A stretch of 64,000 bases of DNA. Source: Corticium candelabrum (taxonomy: Eukaryota > Porifera > Homoscleromorpha > Homosclerophorida > Plakinidae). The notes beneath the pieces are model-generated. The model ran no database searches. It was not told where the DNA came from and was given only the letters and a program-made list of their open reading frames with translations. Below are positions 57,078-64,000 of the stretch, one piece after another. The position numbers and the translations under genes are program-made. The stretch spans positions 5,064,625 through 5,128,624 of the forward strand of contig NC_085099.1 of NCBI RefSeq assembly GCF_963422355.1, in the 5' to 3' direction. Numbering within the stretch: the stretch's first letter is position 1; each line of letters starts with the position of its first letter.

Positions 57078-60000
57078 GAGAAGATATGGTGTATTTGAAA
57101 CAATAGCAGACTACGTATACACAAACGGCAACCTACAGCGAATGGCAATAAACTATTACTACTACTAAACAATTACTGTCATATACAATAGTACAACTTT
57201 TACTACTACTATGTCATGTACAGTAAAGTCACTAAGCTGAGGAGGCCAGGTGCCCCTCAGACGTAGCCAGGAGAATATTGTTTTCCGGCCTGACGTAGCG
57301 TTTGCACCTGCTGCCCCTGATGCACATTATGGAAGCTCTTAGGAGTGCGAACCCGAGTCGACATCTTAGCCAGTTGATCACGCTACCGTATGGAGTGTCC
57401 TTTTTCTCAGATATCATTGAGGCCAGCTTTTTGGTAAATGACGTTGTAAGCTTGCTCATGCCACCAGTGCAAGAAAGGATAATAGGTGTAAAGGAAGCAT
57501 TTTCTACTTTTCTCAGTCTTTCTTCATATTTCCTTTTCTTCTCTTGTTCCTGTCTTCTATAGCATGATGCAACTTCAAAACATGTGTACGAGGTGGCATT
57601 GGGGTTAAACACCCGGACATCAAAATATGTCTTCTCAAATCTTCCTCCCCAAAAACCTCTTGCCGAAATGTCTAATCTTGCATCATCATCTCGACTGCTT
57701 GAACGTAAAGAGAACGTCTCTCCACTTAGTGATTGCAACGTGGGCTCCGTTTCCACATCATGACAGACATCAGACAACAGATGAGAAAACATATCTCGGA
57801 TTTCATTATGGCGTATAGTTGGAAAGCCTCCCGTGGGGCAGGACATAGCATGCTCCACTGACATTTTTCCACCGCAAGGGCAAGATTCACTCATATGAGG
57901 GGGGACCCATCCATATCTGAGGCATAGAGCATCTCTGAATGCAGACTTATGTAATGAGAAGCCGTGATCCTCCAATGGCAGCACTGTGAGCCAGCTTGAT
58001 GCCCCCTTTTCATTTGCTAACTCGAACATTCTTTTATGTTGGTGTGAGAGGTTATCTCGAACATTATCAGCAAGAGTTTTGATTTCTAGCCCTTTGTGCT
58101 TGCGAATTTGCTTTTTGAGAGAATCCTGTTGATCTGGGGCATCTCCTAGAGTGATCTCCTGATTCAAAATGAAGTCAACAAGCGGTGCAGTCATCTTTCG
58201 AGAGTTTAAGTATTCAGAAGACAATGAAGTTGGATCTGTGATTCCCAGACCACCAAGTCTGGCTGGTAAGGAGAAGAGTTTTCTTTCCAGTTCTCCAGGG
58301 GCCGAACGACCAGTTATAGCAGGAATCAGTTGAGATTGTATTGATGATTCTAAAAGCCCAGCAAAAGTTTTGAAATTCTGATTTGTTCTCGCAGTAAAAA
58401 TCCACCTGCCCAGAAGACCGTGACTTAATGCGGAATGAGCTGCTTGTGGCTGACTTTGGGCAATGGAAGCCAATTTGTCAATCTGACGTGTCCAGTCTAA
58501 GATTGCATCACTGAGATAGCCGTTACAGAAATTTTCAGTTCCCAGTGCAGCTCCTAAATACTTTCGACCTTCAGAGGTGATGTTCACAGCCGTTTTTGAG
58601 AACACACGTTTGGCTTCTTCAAGGCAATTCGGTTTGACGATCAACCAGGATTTCTTGGCATTTGGAAAGTATCCAAATTTTTCTCCATGTATGGAGAGTT
58701 TCTCCCACCATTGTTTGACTGCTTGTATCTTTCCTCCGGCTGCAGCATCATCGGCATACCAGACTTGGGTGCTGCCTTCTGTTTGTACTTTTTTCAGCAG
58801 AGGTACTGTGGCCAAGGCGTACATTGCCATCGCGAGAGGATCTCCCTGTGTGGTTCCCTCACGCGACAACAAGACTTCCCCACCAACGAATAGGGGTGAA
58901 GGCTGTTGATATGTGTTGAGCAATACGGTATGAATTGCTGGACAAGTGCTTGAGATGTTCTTTAGAGCCAATTGACGGTTCAAGCTATTAAAGGCATTTG
59001 TTGCATCTACAAGTAGTATGGCTTCCGTATTGTCATCTTCAAACAATGACTGCATGGCATGTATTGCAGCCTCACACCCAGCAATCTGTCCTGCACAAAG
59101 CTGCAAGGTTCCGGTTGCCGAGAGTACGTCAGACTTGACCACAGAAAGAACCGCCTTTCCAATAATTCTTCTAACTGTCTCACACACACCAATTGGTCTC
59201 ACCCCAGGATTTTTGTTCAGAGGTACAAGACGACAAGCCACTAGAGCTGAGAAACCGTCAGGATCTACTATCTCTGTTGAAATTCGACGAGCAACAGCAG
59301 CTAGAGCATTACAGAGATCTTTGGAGGAAGTGTGAAATCCCGTACACAGGCGTTTCCATTGAGTCGAGTCAAGGCCAGAAGGACCAGCTGCACCAGAACA
59401 TCGCATTGCTGTATTCCTGATCAGTTGTCCATCAAGAGAATCAAACAAGACAGGATGGACTGGAGAAGCGTTCTCTTTAGAATTCACAACATAGTCAGGA
59501 TCGAGGGAAGAAGCATTTGGATGTTTTTCTTTGAGTACATCTCTCACGGTTTTTTGACTTGAATTTGTCAGGTAGTCATCCAGGTGTAAAAGACCATTAG
59601 CACCTTCATCAGACAGTAAACGCATAGCAGCATTCACATTTCCTTTCTTCAAATGACCAGCGAAAACGTGAGGAAGATCGTCGATTTTGGTTGCCTTGTT
59701 AGAAGACCTACTATAAGTTAGATGTTGTTGGATCGTCTTGGCTTCATACAACAGAGCCTTGATATCACCCGCCTTCCAGGCTTCTAAGCGACGGGTCAGA
59801 CAAGAGACATGATCAGGACCTCTGGACCGCTTGTGTGGCTTCTGTAGCAGAAGATGGGGCATCACCATAGCAGCAGTCAATGAGACACACTCAAGAGCAG
59901 ATGCACTTGCATACGCATGAAACAATCTGGCAAGTTCGGAGGCGAACATTTTACCAGTAGAACCGTATGGTACTTGAAATAAATTCTTTCTCCAATGAAC

Positions 60001-60952
60001 AACTTCTTGGTAAGCCTGTTCTATTTGACTCATCACTTCAACACCATTCAGTGAACCCCAACTGAAATTTGGTGATGCCATCACTCTGTAAGGAAGGCGT
60101 TCATGTAACTCTAGGGAAGGAGAAGCTGTTTGATTTAAGTCATGAATGTCTTCATCTTCCTGGGTGTTAGATATCATATCGACAATGTGAGCGACTGGTG
60201 AACTTGTCTGCTGTTGCAATTTAGGATGGACCCTGGACTGTTCAAGTGTCTGCTTTTGCGATAACTTAGAACAAGGCAGTTGCCTTTGCGACAACGAAGA
60301 ACAAGGTGGGTGCAGCTGGACGGCATCGGAAAAAAGCATTCTTGTTGCAGCAGTAAGGACACTAGATTCTAGACTGGATGAAGAGAGTGCTTTACCTCCT
60401 GGAGAACTAGACCGAGCAACAACCGAAGCGTAAGACAGTGGCTTATCATGACCTGAATGCTGATTCACTGGCGAGTCCATGATTGTAGGCGCCTGATGAT
60501 CATCACTTGACATGCACGGCTTCGTCGGGGATATCTTGCTAGAAGTGGTACCAGCAGTTTTAGGACGTTGTAGTTGATATTTCCCTCTTGCTTCCCAGTT
60601 TTGGCAGCGGTTGTGGTTGAGTGGATTGCAATTTCTACAGAATTGGCCCAACTTGGCACAGCGACAGTTCATACAGCGGCCGCTGCTGTTGCATAAGCAG
60701 CATTTAGACATCACCGAGAGATCGCTGGACAGTTGAACACTTAGAAGTAGAAGTTACAATTTAAATCTCAGACCAATATGTTAAGGAGTAGACAGTGACG
60801 AGGCTGAACAGAACAGGAGACTTTTGAAATTCAAATCTCGGTTGACCGTTGAAAGAGATTTTCTGTCCCCCACACTATAGAATCGTTGTGGATCGTGGTG
60901 AAACCAAAAACAAACGAATGATGCGCGCCGCCATGACAGGTCTACATCCGGG
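57078..60952 (-). mobile_element. Apparently full-length LINE with restriction-like endonuclease, embedded in a (TAC)n microsatellite
   Basis: On the minus strand the element runs from about 60952 (5' end, about 240 bp of 5' UTR) through one intact open frame to a 3' UTR ending near 57078. There is no poly(A) tail; both borders are TAC trinucleotide runs. This is the pattern left when a LINE inserts into a microsatellite. The reading frame is unbroken and all catalytic motifs are present, so the copy is recent and could be active. Confidence 0.75.
57232..60714 (-). CDS. LINE polyprotein: Cys-rich finger, reverse transcriptase, restriction-like endonuclease
   Basis: 1160 residues from ATG 60714. 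Residues 5-40 are a Cys-rich domain (CCLCNSSGRCMNCRCAKLGQ, then FCRNCNP and CQN), similar in spacing to TSO1/CXC fingers and a likely nucleic-acid binder. After a Ser-rich linker, the reverse transcriptase spans about 430-760, with AAGPSGLD, GVRPIGVCETVRRIIGK (about 503), TTQGDPLA and the catalytic YADD at about 651. A CCHC-type knuckle CPCGGKMSVEHAMSC lies at about 944, directly before a PD-(D/E)XK-type endonuclease: RHNEIRD, RLDIS (about 1012), YFDVRVFNP. This RT-then-CCHC-then-RLE order is that of the R2/R4/NeSL/CRE group; no APE endonuclease is present. It copies its RNA at the cleaved target. The exact clade is unassigned. Confidence 0.85.
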   Translation of the reverse strand: MMSKCCLCNSSGRCMNCRCAKLGQFCRNCNPLNHNRCQNWEARGKYQLQRPKTAGTTSSKISPTKPCMSSDDHQAPTIMDSPVNQHSGHDKPLSYASVVARSSSPGGKALSSSSLESSVLTAATRMLFSDAVQLHPPCSSLSQRQLPCSKLSQKQTLEQSRVHPKLQQQTSSPVAHIVDMISNTQEDEDIHDLNQTASPSLELHERLPYRVMASPNFSWGSLNGVEVMSQIEQAYQEVVHWRKNLFQVPYGSTGKMFASELARLFHAYASASALECVSLTAAMVMPHLLLQKPHKRSRGPDHVSCLTRRLEAWKAGDIKALLYEAKTIQQHLTYSRSSNKATKIDDLPHVFAGHLKKGNVNAAMRLLSDEGANGLLHLDDYLTNSSQKTVRDVLKEKHPNASSLDPDYVVNSKENASPVHPVLFDSLDGQLIRNTAMRCSGAAGPSGLDSTQWKRLCTGFHTSSKDLCNALAAVARRISTEIVDPDGFSALVACRLVPLNKNPGVRPIGVCETVRRIIGKAVLSVVKSDVLSATGTLQLCAGQIAGCEAAIHAMQSLFEDDNTEAILLVDATNAFNSLNRQLALKNISSTCPAIHTVLLNTYQQPSPLFVGGEVLLSREGTTQGDPLAMAMYALATVPLLKKVQTEGSTQVWYADDAAAGGKIQAVKQWWEKLSIHGEKFGYFPNAKKSWLIVKPNCLEEAKRVFSKTAVNITSEGRKYLGAALGTENFCNGYLSDAILDWTRQIDKLASIAQSQPQAAHSALSHGLLGRWIFTARTNQNFKTFAGLLESSIQSQLIPAITGRSAPGELERKLFSLPARLGGLGITDPTSLSSEYLNSRKMTAPLVDFILNQEITLGDAPDQQDSLKKQIRKHKGLEIKTLADNVRDNLSHQHKRMFELANEKGASSWLTVLPLEDHGFSLHKSAFRDALCLRYGWVPPHMSESCPCGGKMSVEHAMSCPTGGFPTIRHNEIRDMFSHLLSDVCHDVETEPTLQSLSGETFSLRSSSRDDDARLDISARGFWGGRFEKTYFDVRVFNPNATSYTCFEVASCYRRQEQEKKRKYEERLRKVENASFTPIILSCTGGMSKLTTSFTKKLASMISEKKDTPYGSVINWLRCRLGFALLRASIMCIRGSRCKRYVRPENNILLATSEGHLASSA

Positions 60953-60986
<34 letters not shown>
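60953..60986. repeat. (ACT)n microsatellite at the 5' end of the LINE
   Basis: A pure ACT/TAC run of 34 bp next to the LINE 5' end; partner of 57041-57077. Confidence 0.9.
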
Positions 60987-61420
60987 AAATTGGTGGCGTT
61001 TGTATATATGTATAAGTTTGATAGCCGGCTAAACAGGATCAAGCACGAGGCTAAAATTTGAGGTATGGGCATAACTCGGCATCAGTAAGAACATAGGCAG
61101 GATGGCATCAACCTCCAGCTTTAGTCGGGGACCCTTTTGGGGTGCAATGTAGAACGACACAGTGCTGTAGAACTACCGCTATGGGCCGGGTTTGTCATTA
61201 AATTCAGGAAGGAGACTGAACGCCGCTAATAGACTTAATTTGAAGAAAGATGCATTAATTGGATGTTATCTCATAGCGCAGTTTTGTTTTCTCATAAGGT
61301 CATTCATTGTTGTCCACATGTCTTTATTACATTACAATGCTTAAAAGGAGACTGAATGCCCCTGATAGACTCAATTTGAAGAACGCTGCGTTACGCGGAT
61401 TTCATTTCATAGCGTAGTAC
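60987..61420. repeat. Non-coding; 72-bp direct duplication
   Basis: 61207-61277 and 61346-61418 are direct repeats (GGAGACTGAACGCCGCTAAT against GGAGACTGAATGCCCCTGAT, both ending in CATAGCG(C/T)AGT). They precede the Helitron relic and may belong to it. Confidence 0.7.
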
Positions 61421-61856
61421 CCTGTGATACCTGGTGTACCTCGGCACAGGCTTGAGCTAAAGGTTGGTGCGCCCATCATTCTTTTACGAAACCTTGACCC
61501 TCCAACGCTTTGCAATGGAACATGATTGGTGGTTAAGCAGCTCCTACCCCATGTAATCGAAGCAACCATCATCACAGGACACAATGTCTTCATACCAAAA
61601 ATTCCAATCAGGCCTTCAGATCTCCTTTCAGCTTCAGTTTTCTGTGTGTCTCAGCTTTTCAGTGACGATCAGCAAGGCTCAAAGGCAGTCTCTTAAGATT
61701 GCTGGCCTCAGTCTTACCACACCGTGCTTCTCACATGGTCAGCTATACGTGAGGTGCTCAAGCATCGGCTTCTCAAGCAATCTATTCGTACTTGCACCAG
61801 AGGGAAAGACACAAAACATTGTTTACCCTGAAGCTGTCACATCTTGCAAGTAAATA
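61421..61856 (+). mobile_element. Helitron helicase C-terminal relic
   Basis: The plus strand reads [50 protein letters not shown], then in another frame VTISKAQRQSLKIAGLSL, CFSHGQLYVRCSSIG and NLFVLAPEGKTQNIVYPEA. This is the standard end of the PIF1-type helicase of Helitrons (LKVGAPIMLLRNL ... NKSQGQ ... FSHGQLYVACSR). One stop and one frame change are seen, so it is a relic. The Rep domain and Helitron 3' hairpin were not found. Confidence 0.75.
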
Positions 61857-62155
61857 TGAATGCTCCCAGAGATCAACCAGCACGTGTCTATTCTATTCCA
61901 CCAAATCTTTAAAAAAATCGGGTTTTTTAAGAGCTACCAAATACGCTCAGAGAGAGTCAGATATTACTGACCTATAGTCGATGTAATAAACGAGAGGTGT
62001 GTGTGTGTGAAAGAAATTCTTCATGAGAATTCTTCAGAGATACACTTCATAATAAATTGGAACAGGTGAATGAGATATACTTTATCAATGCATACAACGA
62101 TAAATTAATTAACCACTAATAATCTAATCTGCCCATGCAGACAACAGGCCAGTAA

Positions 62156-62258
62156 GCTCACTGGCTCCCTGGCTCACTGATATAGTTACTATAGTATATT
62201 TGCATATACATATATAAGCTATATATTATTACATTCTATAGTAGCCAGTGAGCCAGTG
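62156..62258. repeat. Imperfect 100-bp palindrome
   Basis: CTCACTGGCTCCCTGGCTCA ... GTTACTATAG at the left is matched by CTATAGTAGCCAGTGAGCCA at the right, around an AT-rich loop. Possibly the remains of a foldback element. Confidence 0.6.
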
Positions 62259-62558
62259 AGTAAGAAACTACACATGACTTTCAAGTTTCTGTCGCCCAGA
62301 TATATATATCTCTGAACAGGAAAGTCGCTGCAAATTTCTCGGAATGGGACACTCCGTTAAGTTCAACGGGATATTAACTAATTAGCACATTCCAGTTTAT
62401 TCGAACAGCCTACACTAGTCATTTGAACTGAATCCAGACAGGGAGTGTGTCGATTTCTACCAAAAAAATTGCACATGACTTGTCTACACATGCTTAAACT
62501 GAGTCTTCCGTCATAACACTACAGTACTCTGCCGTACGAAGGACGGGTCATGTATCTA

Positions 62559-62559
<1 letters not shown>

Positions 62560-62618
<59 letters not shown>
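62560..62618. repeat. (TA)n microsatellite
   Basis: A pure TA dinucleotide run of about 58 bp. Confidence 0.95.
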
Positions 62619-62623
<5 letters not shown>

Positions 62624-63278
62624 CATACCAAGAGCTCAATGGAGAGCCATATGGGACCACGCCCCTTTCTGTTGTGCGACCTGAATTAGAAGCCTCACTA
62701 CGCTCGGCAATAATATGGTCATTAGATGATTTGTTTTCCTTGACAGCATCTAATCTTGACAAGTACAGCCACCGTTGTACCAGGCACTTTGTTTGTGTTC
62801 ACTCCGCTTTGGTTTTCCAATTCCACTATGCCTTACCTCTGACAGCAGGTGCTTCAAAACAACTTTGCAGAAGCAGGATTCACAGAGTCATCTTTTCGAC
62901 AGATCAACTAAGATCAAGCAGAGCTCCGCGTAGTGAAAGCAGCAGGCACATCAACTCTACACTTCCTTGCTAATGCTTGTCATCCAGCCATGTAGGAGCT
63001 CAGAGACTATCCTGGATATTACCCAAAGTTTTCGGACATTGTCCGTGCTGAGTTGTATAATAAGTACATAGTATTTTAATACCAGTCTCATTGTAGCATG
63101 TTGCTTATGACGGTCACCATAAATGAACCCTACAACGTAGAGCATTAAGGTCTAAGTCACAACTGGCAAGTCCAAGGCTTCAACCAGCTGGACCATTTTA
63201 ATTGCATTTGGAAGTGTGACAAATTTTAAGCAGACATAGATAGATACATACATATGCAGGTACTAGTCTCACGTAGCC

Positions 63279-63327
63279 AGCCCCTCCCCTTTTCTATTTT
63301 CTATTTAAAATAGAAAGGGAAGGGGCT
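63279..63327. repeat. 49-bp near-perfect hairpin after a GTAGCCAG end
   Basis: AGCCCCTCCCCTTTTCTATT and AATAGAAAGGGAAGGGGCT pair across a TTTTCTATTTA centre. It starts with the same CGTAGCCAG word found near 50229, 50558 and 51595. Confidence 0.6.
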
Positions 63328-63596
63328 TTCTATTCAGTTACAGCTTTTTTGTAATTATGTTCTAATAGACTATGCTCAGTCACGTGACTCTAGTTAAGAT
63401 AGTTTTGTTTTTATGGCTCATCGCTGACATTGCAACTGATTCCCCTTTTTGTTTGTTTACTGCAAAATTTTCACTCAAAATCTGCCTTTGCTATAATTGT
63501 ATTACATATACTAGTAGTGTCACGTATACTAGTAGTTGTTCATCTGGGTCTACCTATTGCACGTACGTGTGCATCATTATTTTTACACCTTTCCTG

Positions 63597-63715
63597 CTCA
63601 CCTATGTTTATGTGCAGCTACTGCAGAGCTCGTTGCAGTTTAGTTTAGAATCAACTGTCATTTCGACACGCTTTATTGTCTTGAAATGCTCCAAAGTGCT
63701 TATACAACAGCGGAA
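63597..63715. repeat. Third copy of the inverted-duplication end
   Basis: CTCACCTATGTTTATGTGCA ... AAAGTGCTTATACAACA matches 50823-50945 and the reverse complement of 52262-52390, but is more diverged. It shows the duplicated block belongs to a dispersed family. Confidence 0.65.
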
Positions 63716-64000
63716 TTCCCTTTATTTTATGTGTGTGATGTTCTTGGAATAGTTTTCTCTCTGCAGGGAGCTACAAGTACCAAGGTTTACTTTAATATAC
63801 TAGTGAAAAGTGTTATTGGCTGATGGTGCCAACAAAATTTTGGCAGTGTTGAGGTACAAATTTTTGGAAGTGTGGAGAACAAGGCGTGTTGAAAGGACGA
63901 TGACAATTATTGATTATCCAGGTGATCAATAGTGGTGATCAATTGGTAGTACAGTTACAGTATTCTATGATTTCAGCTATGAGTCATAAGAAACGGGTCT

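Larger units (their letters stand above)
61857..64000. other. Repeat-rich tail of the window, no gene
   Basis: No splice-supported coding exon. An open plus-strand stretch at 62674-62973 (PELEASLRSAIIWSLDDLFS...) is protein-like for about 90 residues but has no start, family or partner. The repeats are listed separately. Confidence 0.5.

Noticed and set aside
58577-58909. Plus-strand open frames across the LINE
   Set aside because: Shadows of the intact minus-strand LINE polyprotein with no independent evidence.
57232-60714. The 1160-residue reverse transcriptase as a telomerase, group II intron or LTR-type polymerase
   Set aside because: There is no integrase, RNase H, protease or LTR. The CCHC knuckle plus restriction-like endonuclease after the RT identifies a LINE of the RLE group.
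62674-62973. 99-residue plus-strand open frame as a gene
   Set aside because: Protein-like for part of its length, but no start context, splice partner, conserved motif or family could be seen.
63372-63752. 126-residue open frame with hydrophobic stretches
   Set aside because: It overlaps the dispersed repeat at 63597-63715, and its composition comes from TA-rich DNA.

Overview
The window is animal nuclear DNA. It has genes split by short GT-AG introns, a laminin chain, a lysosomal-type transporter, a CARD-bearing giant GTPase, a tRNA-derived SINE, many short inverted-repeat DNA transposons and long CTGT/TG/CA microsatellites. Small introns, intronless host genes (D-2-hydroxyglutarate dehydrogenase, a PH-domain protein), a laminin of mixed architecture and DUF6589 relics point to an early-branching invertebrate. 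A sponge is my best guess, but no single gene proves it.

Layout. 1-5.9 kb: microsatellites, a hAT-like miniature element, a candidate small multi-exon gene and an intronless PH-domain gene. 5.9-7.5 kb (minus): a two-exon type II Golgi glycosyltransferase (GT31). 9.3-16.7 kb (minus): seven exons that join in frame into a 2077-residue protein with tandem CARD-like domains on an interferon-induced very large GTPase (GVIN/VLIG). 17.6-18.7 kb (minus): an intron-retaining beta-tubulin pseudogene. 19.0-27.2 kb (plus): a two-exon MFSD8/CLN7-like transporter whose 6.8 kb intron is packed with SINE and MITE insertions. 27.7-37.5 kb (minus): a complete laminin chain carrying both a beta-type LF domain and an L4 domain. 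39.8-41.3 kb (minus): D2HGDH. 43.1-50.5 kb: decayed DUF6589 and RecQ-like genes lying tail to tail between inverted repeats. 50.8-52.4 kb: a large inverted duplication. 53.0-54.1 kb (plus): three phase-1 exons coding TSP1, fucolectin-type F5/8C and Ig modules of one gene. 57.0-61.0 kb (minus): an intact LINE with a restriction-like endonuclease, sitting inside a trinucleotide microsatellite. 61.4-61.9 kb: a Helitron helicase relic. The rest is repeats and non-coding DNA.

The host genes are not an operon or an obvious pathway. They are unrelated functions: innate immunity (CARD-GVIN), basement membrane (laminin), secretory glycosylation (GT31), lysosome (MFSD8-like), mitochondrial 2-hydroxyglutarate clearance (D2HGDH) and an extracellular or surface recognition protein (TSP1/FTP/Ig). 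The strongest novelty candidates are the CARD-GVIN fusion, the microsatellite-embedded LINE, the LF+L4 laminin and the DUF6589/RecQ block with inverted-repeat ends. Exon joins were worked out by hand from splice signals and reading phase; no transcript evidence was available.
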